Shown here: in pieces, positions 25,088 through 40,631 of the stretch
Layout of the letters: every line of letters begins with the position of its first letter
Position numbering within the stretch: the stretch's first letter is position 1
NCBI GenBank assembly: GCA_963070105.1
Contig: OY718806.1
Span: 5,291,865-5,355,864 of the forward strand
Direction: 5' to 3'
From: Litomosoides sigmodontis
Taxonomy: Eukaryota > Nematoda > Chromadorea > Rhabditida > Onchocercidae
Length of the DNA: 64,000 nt
The notes under the pieces: generated by a model
Database searches by the model: none
What the model saw: only the letters and a program-made list of their open reading frames with translations
Told to the model about the DNA's origin: nothing
Position numbers and translations under genes: made by a program

Positions 25088-28000
25088 GTGTTCCCACATA
25101 CATACTTCGAAGTATAATGGCATATTGCTTGTTTACACGCAACAGTAGATTCAAACAGTAATAGTCGCTAAAGATGCAAACCTCAATATTAAAAGCAAAA
25201 AAAGCAGCAACTGATGAACTGAGTGTTGAAATGCGGCCCAAGGCCGTCAACTTCATTGCAGACACTAGGCAATCACAACAGTAAGTGTTCATAAACTGCA
25301 CTCAGGTTCCAGAACATTGGTGTTAGGAAATGTGTACAGTAAACTGGATTCTTTCATGATTTCCGAGCTCAGACAACGTTTCATTGCTCGAGACAACAGT
25401 TACAAGAGAGAAAAAACTCCCAGGCATGTGCCACATGTGAACATCGCTCCTTGGCCACATGTACTGTTTTACTAACAGGGAAGACAATAAACCGTTGCAG
25501 TTCCTGTGCTAATGAGCCTCGTGAAAAAGAAAATGATGATAGTGTGAGAATCATTTTTTTCCCAGTAGAATGTGACCGAAATTTGGAAAATAATGAGTTT
25601 TCAAAGGGAAAGAATGAGCCATTTGGCTGCCATTGCGATGCTAAACACACTGGTCGAACCAAAACGAACTGACCGACAAACAACAAACCTTGCAGACCAG
25701 AAAGAGGAAGGAGCACCCACACGCAACCACCAAATTATTTCACAACCGCGCGGGAAATGGCTGCTATGCTGTTGTATCACTACGTTAGAGGCGAAATGCA
25801 TGGGGGAGATGGAGAGAAGCTGAAGAAAACAGAGATGCTGCTGAAGGAAAGAGAGAACTAGAAAGATGGAGAGGGAGAGAAGCAAGGTAGAGATCGACAA
25901 GTGGGGGCGTTCCCGCCATGACCTTCGTATGAATGAAGTCGGATCGATATTTGCATGTGGGGTGGGTATCTGGGTGGATGGGCGGGAATATGCGGTGCAA
26001 ATTAACCGGAGCCGGAAAACGATTATCGCAATTGTCCGGGAAAAAACTGGATTTTTTTAAATAATGGACGAATACCGAAGTTCATTCTCAATTTTTACCA
26101 CTGTTCCGGAGTAAGACGTTTGTGATCGAGCGATCAGCGAGGTTGTATAAAGGAATTCTTTTGAGCTTTTGCCACTTAACCGCCATATTTCTTAGTCCAT
26201 CCTTTGAAGAGAGCGAATATGTGTCGGAGATAATGGAATGAAATGCTGACATACTGAATGGAAAGGATTTGGCAGCGAGTGCTAACTAATACGGTGAAAT
26301 TAACTTAGCTTACTGGGATTTCTTCGGAACTCACACTCGTCCATCAGATAATGACCAGTAGGGGCAAAAGGTAAGCTAGAGTACTGAAGAATGAAGAATA
26401 GTGGGCGGAGCCAGCCAGCATCCACACAATGGAGAAAATGAATGTCACAAAAGGTCACCTGCCAATAAATGACCCTTTAGCGGATGAAAAGGTGACTCTG
26501 ATCTTATGTTGTTCTCTTTCACCTAATGTATTGTTTCCTAATTCCTACTTTTAGAGGAGTATTGCTTTAATTCCTTCCACTTCGTTCTGTTGAGAGCGAA
26601 GCTGTCTACAGCTCTATATTGGCATTTGGAAGTGTCTTTCCATAGGTGTTCAAATGTAACTGACCTGTAACTAATTCATTCTTAACTTGTCCGAAGAAGG
26701 GTGAAACAAGTTTCAGCCTGGAAATACAATATTTTTATCCAAACGGGCGTCCTGGACCGCTGCGCTTTGGAAAAAGTAACCGACATCCTTTATTGGAAAG
26801 GAACACTAAAATAAGTTTCTAGTTAGCAAAAGCAGTGAGCTACTCTTCTGGAAAAGCATCTAATTTTGTTACCAGAGGCTCTCTGGAAGCATTTATTCCC
26901 GAGCTTGACTTAAGTGAGCAGAATCACAGCCTTTACCACGAGCAATTTCACTTACTAAAAACAGTTGAACAAAAAAAAAAATCTCTTAAAAGATCATTCG
27001 ATTCGTACATTCGTTGACAGCCTACAGTATTTGATCACTTATTATATTATGCCGTTCATTTTATAATCCTATAAAATGTGTTAAAACACATAATTTTACA
27101 TTTTCGATCAGTAACTCTTAGAATGGGCTCACCAACGATTACTTCCAGAAAAGTGTGATTTCTTAAAGCAACTCTCCAACATCGCTCGGTTAGTGAAAAA
27201 CCGCCGCTGAAGAATCCTGAATATTCGGACGGATTCAGATGCATACGTTAGGCCCTGTGACAATCTAAAACTCTCCAATTCTTTTGTCGTTCACTGCGCT
27301 CATGTTGCTTGCTTCTAATGTGTTTGAAATTTTTTGATGTGAGATGTGGTACTAGAGAGTTAAGACAGGGAGGGAAGAAATGGCAATGATTCATGTAAGT
27401 TAATTGTTGCTATGCTTTGTCGACTCCCACAAGTAATCAAAAGCGAAATCAAGATGATCTGATTGGATTTCATCATTTTAATTTCATCATCATTTTTTCA
27501 TCAAACAAAAACAATTGCAAACAAAAAGCAAGTCCTAGTCGCATCAGTATTTCTAAACAATTACCAAATTAGAAAATTAAGACGAAGGAGAGCAAATCTC
27601 AACTACATGGCTTCAACAGACTATGAATTATCACTACCACAGCAGAATATATAGCAAAACTCACTACTTTTGAATATTTTATGCGAGAATTTAGGTTTTA
27701 TTGAGTGGAAATAAAAGCGCTTTTACATAAACTTTCAAAAAAAGGTTTCAGGAGGCATCAATGTGTTTAATATAAGCACGTCAACTGCGCTGTAAAGCAG
27801 AATAATCAACGACACGTACCTTTCAATGAAAAGTTAGACCTTTACTTCTGCATGATTCTCAACTAGGAACATTAGAAAAGCGTATTTAATACGGTAAAAA
27901 AGTATTTCCAGCACAATACGAATTAGTTCATTTGACACATTTAGCAAAACTCTGTCAATTATTTCTCATGTCAGAAGTATATTCCGCTACCAGAAAAAAC

Positions 28001-29159
28001 CATCATAACGATTTCTACTTCTCTGTAACTATTCGTATTAACCTCATCAACACTCTTTACTTGTTAAGCTGATTAACGCCTTCAGAAAAGCCCCTCAGAA
28101 AAGCTCTTTTGGAATTTTGGTATTTTCTTTTCATTCTCATTTAAACGCTAATAAAAAATTGGAACACACTCGGCGAACGGATCCACAGGATTTACGCATA
28201 TTTTCAACGTACAAAATATCCTGCCGCAAATTCTGGTGTGAAACTATCTTGGAAATTGATGTAAGCTTGTGAACATTAAAGATGTTCTTACGACAATAAA
28301 AACCATACACTTCTATTATAAATCAACAGAATAATTTCATCCCATTCAATGCAATCTCGCCCCGCGTGGGCAAAAAGTGCGCTCTAAAAGATTTCTGATG
28401 CATGCACGCTGCTCGACTGATACTCTTGAGAACAACATGCAATGGTAAATCCTTTTCCAATATTATATATATGCGACAGAAGTAAAAATCACAATTGTCT
28501 ACGCTAACGAACAACCGATCTGCAAGGAAATTGCCTGTTCATCATGTGAATTAAGTTATTGGGAAGTAACACTGCACCGCTTCCCCAATATTCCATCCAT
28601 AATTGAAAATCTTCATGATAACGAATTCTCCTCAACCACATAAACCGTGAAAAAACCACTCAAGCCACGCAAGCAAAACCACCAGCCGAAACCCCCGCTC
28701 CTCCCCTCACAAAGTACAACCCCTCCAGACTTACAAACCAGATAACCACCAATCCAAAATAACCTTACTACCATAAACCAAATTTCCCTTACGACAGATT
28801 CCAACAAAATCATCGAATCGACAATGATTTATATAAGTGGCATCACTTTCCTCTTAATGGTGTTGCTTGACAGGAAATTATCGGATTAGAAATTTCACAA
28901 TGACACATTTGCACTGAGAGGTGAAAAACAACTGCCAAAGAATCCGCCGTGAACCACACTCCATGAACAACAACGACAAACAAAAACTTGGTGAACTTTA
29001 TGTATCTTTTATTGTTCAAAATGAAACACACAAGAAGACATTTCTGCTTAGAACTGGACAGAAAAATCATTCTTAGTATGGAGATAAACTTCAAAAGAAT
29101 CAAAGAAGGAACAAGCAACAAAAATTTCACGATTTGTTATAAACAATTTCAACTGAATG
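25088..29159. other. 4 kb non-coding gap (htz-1 upstream, alpha-tubulin downstream)
   Basis: Between about 25300 and 26500 the DNA is less AT-rich, with a purine-rich GAGA block at about 25803-25895, a plausible htz-1 upstream regulatory zone. From about 28625 to 28800 the plus strand is almost entirely A and C. The rest is plain AT-rich sequence with no convincing exon, RNA gene or mobile element. Confidence 0.5.
25803..25895. repeat. GA-rich purine block upstream of htz-1
   Basis: Repeated GAGA/GGAGA words on the plus strand about 0.75 kb upstream of the htz-1 start codon. Low-complexity purine tract. Confidence 0.6.
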
Positions 29160-31824
<2,665 letters not shown>

Positions 31825-34800
31825 GTTAACGTTGAAGCTAGAGAAGTATCAGAGAGGATAGATCTGAAATAGATACAGTGAATAATGAAATCGAAGATAA
31901 TACTTGGATATTGAACACTCTTGCAGTCATATTCAGTAAACTGAACCATTTTATAAACTTTCAGATTTGGAAACGCTTTCATCGCTGTGGTTATCTTCCC
32001 AATATATGTGAAGGACCTATAGCACATTGCGACTGGTCCTAAACGTTTCATCTCAACCCCATTTTCGATCTCTCATCAGTAACGGAAGAAGCTTTCATGT
32101 AGTTCGTTTAACATATGTATGCTGTTTGACCCTCCTTCGTCAATGAAAAAATGCTGCAGTGATGAGTGACCTACATATTGGTGGTAAAAACAAGTATTTC
32201 TTGCTACTTCAATTCCTTCCCGAGAACGACATAACTGACTCACTCGTCCACTACTAAATCGCTTTTTTTTTCTCCTCACAGCCGTCGCATTAAGAAACAT
32301 TGAGAGCTTCATTGAATGACTAGTGATATTTTTAGGAATAATGTGGGGATCACTTTTGAGAACCTCCATCGGTGGTAAGCCAATTCGTGTGGCAACGTAA
32401 ACTTCAAGATCAAATTATGATCGATGAAGGCAAGCTAGGTGTTTACAAACAACAATAGTACTACTACTATATTTCATCAGCATCTAGGCGACGACGATAC
32501 AGCATCATCAAAGAACAGAGGTTGGTTATTTTGAAAATACCACCAATGTTATAGGTATGTAGAGATGTCGGCCAAGGACAGCTACTTAGTTTTTCTTGAC
32601 GCTCACCTGCGCGCCTTAAAAGTAGGAAGGAATCCCGCCGGACCGAAAGATGTAAATGATGTTGAAGGCAATGACAGCAGCAATAGCAGCACACTCCTCC
32701 TCCTATCACACCAACGGAAACTGTCGCCCGTCCGTCCTCCCTGACCAATAATCACACCAACGCAACACTACTACTGTTGCCCCCATACTGCTAACGCTTA
32801 CGACGACAGACACTCGCCTCCATCCGTCCATGACGATCAATGAATGAACGAGTGAGTCACAGAGAGGAAGATAAGAGAAGAGGAGAGGAGAAGAGAGTCA
32901 TTGCGATCATAGCACAACGTGAACAGTCGCTCCGACCTAACTAACTGACTCTCTGCTGGGCAGCAATGCAGCGACGAAGGGCTCCCAACATTTCTACAAG
33001 ATGAATGGAAGGAGAATGTAGAGAGGTGGAGTCAGTGTACAAGTGCCACATCCCGCCAACTGTTACACCACTCATCTCCCCTCCTCCGCCAGCCAATGGC
33101 GACGACCTAGTCGATGACTACTGCTCACGGCGCTATAATACCGGGAGATGTGCGTGCCTCCCATGATAGCTAGCACCATGTTAGTGGAGGGAGAAGTGGC
33201 TGAACACAGAGAGCCCCTCCACCAGCGCTCTTCACTGAGCAGGTGCTAATTATACGAAGGGTATGATCGAAAGAAGCATACACTTTCTCCTACTACTGCA
33301 GCAGTGAGACGGAAGTGAAACAGTTCAGAGGAACCGTACGATGGAGAGTAGGAAATGAAGCGAACGACGACGTAGCTACTGCCCAGCACCGGCACTCGTT
33401 GCTCGTATGACTTCACTTCCTGGCCACAGTTAAATACAAACACTCATCGCTTCTCTGCAGAAGTCTCCGTCTCTCCAACAGAAAGACGATAACCGTACCG
33501 TCTACGGTCTTTTTATGCTAATTAAACCAAGCTACAGCTTGTGAGCCAATGCGCACCGCTCCTCTTAACGCAAAGCACGTACCCACACAACCGGGAAACT
33601 AGTCGGCTTTTCGGGTCTAACGGTATGCACGGAAACCTAAGTTAATAACCGGTCGTCACACAAGGAAGCGATAATTCCAAACGATCAGCGTAGTAAGCAA
33701 CAACCAGAGATGTATGTGATCAGTAAAAACTCGCTGCGCACTTCCACGCACAACATCCAGCGCTCCCTCCAACGTTAGCAATCACTGCAAACACGCAAAC
33801 GTCTACCTATCCAACCGCTACCACTCCAAATGCCTCGTTAGCGTAGGCGACCACCTACAGTAATATAAATCCCATCTCTAGTTCCATCCAAACAAACCCG
33901 CCAGCCAATTCCTCAAAGAAGAACTGCTACGAAATTCAAACCGTGTCATATACATCCTTTTAGATTTTATCCTATAACACATAACCAAAACGCATTAGGA
34001 GCATACCGAAATTTAAACCATGACTATGCACGTAAAAATATCGCCGAAAAATACACAGATATAGCACTAAATACGACAAATCAATAATATCTTTATTCCC
34101 CAGATCACAAAGTTTTCAAATTGAAATCTACTCCACTTAATACAATCAATGAATTACAGTTGTAGTCTGTGTAGGATCGCATAACATTGGAATACCGAAG
34201 GACAACCAATGAAAAAAGCTTCACAAACCAAATCTCCATGTAAACTAACTCAAACAAGACAAACTACAAAAACATATTACACATAAATTCATTAAAACGC
34301 CCTTTTCAAATACAATCATTCCGTCATATCAAAGAGCCCGCTTCTCGAAACGGAACATGCATAAATAGTGCACGGGAATGTGCCCACTCACATGCGCATC
34401 ATTTCCAGACACACAAATTTCAAGATAGCAGTCTGCTTGCAGTACTATTACATAACTAGAAAAACAATAATAAAACGTCAATCACTTTATTTCAAAACGG
34501 GTTTCTTACGATCCCGAGAGCGAAGACGCTAACAGCGAATAAGAATCTGTTGCTAAAAGAGGTCATGATAAAAATATCGAGGGAGAGCGAGAGAGAGATA
34601 GAGAGACCATACGAATAACAACAACGGCGGTGCTTACAATGAATGAAATTAGGAAAATAAAAGACGGTTGCTAAACTACAAGCTCCAAAGAACAGCGCAC
34701 CTAGTGAATTAAATCAATAGAAAGTTTTACGAAACAATAAGGTACTGAGTCAACCACAATTAACAGCAAGAATTCACATACTGCAGAAAATTTAGCCGAA

Positions 34801-35037
34801 TTGAATTTTACGAAGTAGAATGACGGCAAATTTAAATTTATTATTGAGGTACTTTATAATAATTAACATTTTCAAGAGAAAATGTAACAAAGAATTACAA
34901 ACGAGTGGACAGTGGGGATTATTATGTAACCCACAGGAGTGGCTAATTTATTTTAACAAATCAGAATTCTGATCAATGCGAGACTCTGTCAAATACAACA
35001 GATTTTAGAGGTTTGTCAAAGAATCCAAAATAGACAC
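31825..35037. other. 3.2 kb gap upstream of alpha-tubulin
   Basis: Roughly 32460-33900 is clearly richer in G+C than its neighbours and holds clustered purine/pyrimidine words, including a GAGA-rich stretch at about 32865-32902. This is a likely tubulin promoter or enhancer zone. A further GAGAGA run is at about 34578-34607. Open frames show no domain. I see no RNA gene. Confidence 0.5.
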
Positions 35038-36494
35038 TCACTCTTTATTATGATCCAGTTTACCATCCGATTTAGTCGCTCCTTCAGCATCATTTTCGGC
35101 TCTTTTTGCAGCCAACATTTTCTCCTGCAGTTCCGCTAGGACATCTCGAAAGGCTCCCCAAGAGCTCATTGGCACTGTAATTGAAGAGCGATTTCCAGAA
35201 ATCTGTTTGACCTGAAAATTACAAGTCGCAACACCCAACCAACAAGACTAAACACCCTTATCACTGCTTTACGTTCAAGCTTCAAGGGAGAGTATAGAAC
35301 TTCAGCAGATAGTTTTTGAGAATTAGATGAGAGAGGGCTAAACACTAAAAAAAGGACATAATATACCTCGGATATACGCACGAAAGTACCGCGATCATTA
35401 TGCCCAACATCGAAATAGAAAATTTTATTATTTTCAGCACGCACATGCTTCGATTCGGGCAACTCTACGCTTACATCATTCTGCAAAAATTGTTTACAAC
35501 AATTACATTAAAGACGTAGCCTAGAAAACAGTTACGAAAAATTTCGACATCTCAAGATCTCCCTTCCTTTAAGTGCAACCAAATTCAAAACTTACTTCAT
35601 TAAGATATCCTTCTGCATACTTATCAATCAGTTCATTCAGTGCATCGCGCAGCTGGGCCATGCCAGGCGCAGGTAGCGCTATCTGCAAACACATTCAAAC
35701 AAAATTGCTACTACCGTCTAATTTATTATAACCTTACTGATTTTAAATCTCAAGATATACACTTAAAAAACGTACTTGTGAACGACGACTTAAGTTCGCT
35801 CGCGATACTTTTTGGGAAACACGCAAGTAACGCCCCCTTTGATTTTCTTTCAAACCAAGATAATATCGCCGCGACTCATGGGTGATTGTTTCTGACTTAA
35901 GCTGTCCACTTTCACCCACAATGGGCTCCTCGCCAGAAGCTGCAACATGTAATAAATGAATCCTAATTCTTTTCTGAAAAAAAAGCTTTCGCTAAAAAAA
36001 AAACTGATGGCTGAAAGTTACAATTACCGAGGCCATCAAAGAACTTGACAAATTTATCAAGATGATCACGAAACGCCACTGCTGCGCTCATTGACAGTAT
36101 CAAACGGCTTTTTCGCCCTCCTAAGCCAACCTGAATTAAATTCTCTTAAAATGTAATGAGCATCAAAACAACATACACTTGAATGAGACCATCCCACTCC
36201 CACTAACAGTACTGTAGTTACGTGGAACATATCAACAACTTGATTAACCCAAATTGAACACATTTCAACTGCTATTTCTGCACAAAAACCTAGCTACTTC
36301 AACTCATCCAAAATAATTTAACCTATTAATTCGATTTCGACAAATAAACTCACTTCCGCAAGTTTGATAAAACGACCTCGGTTATTCTGCTTGACATCAA
36401 CATAAAATCGTTTACTCTGTACTTGCAGCATCTTGCTCGCAAGTTCTTGCTCTCCATGTGGCGGGTGCCGATCATCACTGCTACCGTCTGACAT
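35038..36494 (-). CDS. plp-1: PLP-1, Pur-alpha-like nucleic-acid-binding protein
   Basis: Purine-rich single-stranded DNA/RNA-binding protein; C. elegans PLP-1 acts in transcription and germline mRNP biology. Six exons: 36494-36354, 36130-36028, 35939-35776, 35682-35596, 35480-35367 and 35211-35038, total 783 nt or 260 aa. Three PUR repeats are visible. Repeat I (about 18-82) carries [20 protein letters not shown] and [12 protein letters not shown]. Repeat II (about 98-165) carries [20 protein letters not shown] and the [20 protein letters not shown] helix. Repeat III (about 180-240) carries [19 protein letters not shown] and the [20 protein letters not shown] segment. The acidic tail is short and the vertebrate Gln-rich C-terminus is absent. 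A TTAG acceptor lies 2 bases upstream of the ATG. Confidence 0.96.
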
Positions 36495-36498
36495 CGCT

Positions 36499-38108
36499 AA
36501 TTAACAAGATGATGACTGCAACAAATATCGATAGAAGTCGATAATATAAACATGAGAAGCAAAAAATATTTTACTTATGACAATCGCTAACACTAACAGC
36601 ATAAAACCGAAAATTCTTTTGAAAGGAAATACAATAAATAGCAGGAATTACTGATTTTTAGAACTACGTCGCACAGTACAAATGACGATTAATTTATTCG
36701 AGTAACAGAAATTGTGAAAAACGAACCAAAAGATATGCTTACACACGAGATCTCATAGTGCGGGGAACAAAAGTATATTTTCCAGAACCAAAAATTTCAA
36801 AAAAAAATTCTGCCGTATCATAAAACCCCTATTCACAAAAAACAACAGCTCATGAACCGTAATTTGACCAACTAGAAAAACGCATTTTTAAATAAAACTT
36901 TCTACATTACTTAAAATAGGTACACTGCCACAATAATGTTATGATACAAGATTAACGTACCAGACCAATATACACTCGAGCGCAATCTAACCAGCAACCG
37001 AGGCACCAACCCAAACGTACCACTCCGAGGTCTTTTCCGGACTTCTCTACCTCTGCAAAGACAAATAAAAATTCGTTATTTGCCATACAACACAGTTCAC
37101 GAAATGCTTTTTTCCAAAAATTCTCCATGAATTCCGATGAACATATGCTAAAAAACGCGGGACCAAAACTTCAGGTACCTTTTGAACACGTGCGAAGAAA
37201 CCTATGTGTAAAAAAAGAACACTAATTCAGTTCAAATACTTCGAACTCTTATGGCGCTATAAGTTCAATTCGGAAAGGTACCACAATTAATAGTGCCCGA
37301 CCACTCACATCTTCAGGAAGAAACATCCACTGTAACATTGCAGCACAAAACATAAAGTCTTAAAATCAACGATTTCCAATAAGAAAACCCCACACTAGAC
37401 TGCCAACACTAGTCTGCTTCCTTACAGTAGTGTGCACAGAACCTCAACTAGGCAGACAGATATAAAGTCGCCAATTTAGCTTGTTCATAGTGTCATTGGT
37501 AGTAGGGGATGCAGCCACATAGACACTGTACTTTGATCATAGACACTATTTGACACACTACACCTTTACCATTCCAGCAACCACGGGCAACGATATGTGA
37601 AACGCAATACCCGTCCCAATCCCAGCACACCACAAACCGTGTATTTCAGGTAACCCCCATCCGGGTCACAAAAGAGAAGCAGATTTAGGCTGCATGGACG
37701 CGTAATCGATTGCGACTTGTCTAGAAAATTCGGTCATGCGAGCGATGCTACGTAGACTCTTTTTGAAAACATGTTTATTCGTGATACAGTGGAGAGTTCT
37801 GTTGATGGTACTAGTGAAGGTGTGAGGGCATGGTTGGCGACATTTAGGGAAGGTTGCGGCAATTTGAAATAGGGACTACTGACAGTGAGGACGGGATAAT
37901 GCTGAGATTTTTCAAGAATGGTGGAGTTTTGTCCACTTTATGCTTTTAACGCGTCTTGGATTTCTTTGGACGTCAGCTTCCATACCGCCATCGATTCTAA
38001 CTTCAGAGACGTTTAATCTGATGTTTTGTGAGAGTTAGTTGCTGAAAGTGATGGTATTCATCGTTTACACTCCCTCTCATGAAGCGCAGCTTCTATTTAT
38101 TTTTTTTT
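36499..38108. other. Gap upstream of plp-1
   Basis: Holds the plp-1 promoter side. I saw no known exon. On the minus strand about 37930-38022 is a short open, relatively GC-rich frame of unknown meaning (see findings). Confidence 0.45.
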
Positions 38109-38302
38109 TCAATTCCGGCAATTGCAAAGATCTGAACTGTTCAAATGTGACTTCTCATGATTAATATAACAAGATATGATAAGTGTATTTTTGGTCTCGG
38201 CGTTGACAATTTTCGAGCCAGCTTCACGAAGGAATTTGGCACCTTCAGCCCCAGCAGCAATATACTCGCCAAAAATTTCACCAAAATCAGGTGTATTCAA
38301 TT
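38109..38302 (-). CDS. Coding-like frame or exon, unidentified
   Basis: Reads TPDFGEIFGEYIAAGAEGAK then FLREAGSKIVNAET on the minus strand. Its amino-acid and codon make-up are much more protein-like, and its GC content higher, than the surrounding AT-rich DNA. There is no in-frame ATG; a CAG acceptor sits at its 5' edge, so it would be an internal or terminal exon or a pseudogene remnant. I found no partner exon and recognise no family. It lies antisense to the candidate small gene. Confidence 0.3.
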
Positions 38303-38831
38303 CCTGCTCATTGCAATTTGCTCATTATGAGGCAATGTTTCGTGTCTGGAAAGTTTTGGCAGAAACACTCTGGATATTATATTCAGGGATTATATGTTGT
38401 ATATTACAAATCACAGACGACTATTACAACACTGAACAGTGTATTTTTGAAGCAAAAATGAAGGTAAGTGTATTAGGTGTGTTTTTCGTTGTTGTATAGT
38501 GCCTTAAAGAATTTCTAAGCTCTAAAAGATTCAAGTTGCATTTTTTGTTGAAATTCTGAAGTCTGCACACGCTGTCGGAATTTAGCATTTTAATTCGAGG
38601 TATTTGATACCAGTGCCCGATTGATGGATATGTAAAAAAATACGTCTATTCCTTTCTGTTTTCGAGTGAAATATGTAAAATAATTTGCAATCATACAAAT
38701 TCTTTTTTTAGAAGCCCCAAACAGACAATTTTGGCTTGACAGAAATTCTCAAAACGCATTCAGTGAATTGGTCGACGAATCCATATGCGATGTTCAAGTG
38801 CTTTAATAAAGGAGAGGCAAAGCAAGCGTAA
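38176..38831 (+). CDS. Candidate small two-exon gene, unknown product
   Basis: An open frame ends at a good donor (AAG then GTAAGTG, exon to 38463). After a 248-bp intron with a TTTTTTTAG acceptor it continues in phase through 38712-38831 to TAA. The start is either ATG 38176 (135 aa) or ATG 38335 (82 aa, beginning MFRVWKVLAETLWILYSG). The short form starts with a hydrophobic segment (about residues 5-26) like a signal peptide or anchor, and has a few cysteines. I recognise no family. The upstream part overlaps an equally coding-like minus-strand frame (38109-38300), so at most one of the two is likely real. The support is splice-site phase only. Confidence 0.3.
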
Positions 38832-40618
38832 CAAATTGCTATGATTACACTGCGCTAAATATCCAGACTGAGAAATTGCTGGTTTTCCAATGGCATTTCT
38901 ACAAAGTAATTTGTCAAGTCTTTTATCTACACAGTGAGATGTAAATTATATGATGTTGATAAAATTCAGAAAAATGATTAGAGATATCAAAAGATGCAAA
39001 AACATCTTTAAGAATGATGTCTAGAAATTATGATATATTCAAGACACATATGTAGTTAGAATGGCAATTACAATGATTATTCTAATTGCTTGTGCACGTA
39101 TTGCAATCATCACTGTTTGTATAAAATCAGAGCATAAGATCGATCTAAAAATACAATTACCGTATGTATTGACAGTAAGATTGGATGTGAAGTATGCTAT
39201 TTTTGTCTTTTTTTTAAGGTGGACTATTCCGCACTATATTATTGTCATTTTCAGCAACTGTGTTGGTTGTTAATTCTACAATAGTCATTAAGGAATTGAG
39301 TTTGACATAGAGATTTCACGGAATTCAGGAAATGTGACATCCAAGCTAACAGCAACATGAAAATAAAAGCTTATGAGGTATCATGACAAAAATTTTTTAT
39401 ACAAGAGCACAATAACTATTAGTGAAAAGCAAATAGTTCCTTCTAGACTCTTCTCATTTCGAAAGGTTGTGTTACATTGCTTTGCATTGCTATATGTTTG
39501 CACTGACAATGCACTGGATTTTTATGAATTTTTTGAAGATGCTGAGCTGCAAAAGAAATTGCAGCTTTTCGCTTTCTATACACTTCTGCATTTCAAAACA
39601 AATAAGTGGTGGAAAGCAATCAAGAAGAATTAATAATCGTTAGCAACTACAGCTACCGTGAATGAATAGTGCTTAACAATGATCAATAATTAAAGAAATT
39701 ACCGTTTTTTGAAATGGTTAGCTGAACATGTCATGATTGAATAGAAATTATCGTTTCAAAGGCGTAATCATTTTATGCCTTTGAAACTTAGTTCCGTATT
39801 AAATTGATCTGAAGAAGTTGTCAAATTTATCTGTATTGTAGTGGGCAGTCATGATTTAGTTTTGTCATTGAAAGTTGACAGCACTTCTCTGTGTCTCATT
39901 TTTTTGGTGTTTTTAATTCTATTTTGGTTCCAGCATTTTCCTACTACCTAACATTTCTACATGAGTTCCAACATCGTTAAAAGTAATTGGCCTTCCAACA
40001 GCAATCTTTTCCATGGCAACATTAGGAATTGTTGTAGAGAGCAGAAAACACTCGAGTCAACAGTCCCGCAATGCTAAAATTGTTCTAGCTGTGCCTTTTT
40101 TACCTTTATGCTTTATTTTCAATACTGAAATGGAACCAAAGTCACATGAACTTCAATAGTCCGTCGCATAAGTCAAAATTTTTAAAAAACGTTTCTTGGA
40201 AAATCTATCGTAACATCCGTGGTATGCCGGCAAAATTCCGATGAAGTTTCCAATTAATGTTATCTTTAACTTTGAAATTGATGTGATTTTTATAATGCCT
40301 AAACAAACCAAGGACGAAGTGGCATGGCGGCAAAATAGTATGGATCTTACAACGATTTCTTGTGATCTGTCTCGAGGTATCCAGGGAAGTGCGAGATTCG
40401 GTGTGGTCGCTGTGTACATTTTCCTGACCGCTCACTTGCTGTGATTCAGATTGGTGACGTTTTGGTTACCTGGCATATTTTTTTGTTTTTTTATGGTTGC
40501 TTTTGTTATTTTTCTTCACTAAATATTTAAGGCGATAAGTTTCAGATTGTGGTGAGAAAATTCAACATTCGTCATTCGCATTTGTGTAGACATTATGCTG
40601 TTAATCTTAAGATTTTGA
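38832..40618. other. Gap upstream of the PHYHIP-like gene
   Basis: AT-rich, with scattered short frames (for example 39373-39633 plus, 40298-40444 plus) that carry no recognisable domain. The PHYHIP-like promoter should lie at the right end. Confidence 0.4.
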
Positions 40619-40625
40619 ATTTCAG
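40619..40625 (+). other. Probable spliced-leader acceptor of the PHYHIP-like gene
   Basis: AATTTCAG lies 6 bases upstream of the start ATG. No in-phase upstream exon was found. Confidence 0.4.
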
Positions 40626-40631
40626 ACTGCG

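Noticed and set aside
39373..39633. 86-codon plus-strand open frame ending in a basic tail
   Set aside because: Looks mildly protein-like, but I found no partner exon, no domain and no conserved motif. Too weak to call.
40298..40444. Possible first exon of the PHYHIP-like gene (49-codon frame with ATG)
   Set aside because: It ends in its own stop, and no donor joins in phase to the exon at 40626. The ATG at 40632 with a nearby acceptor is simpler.
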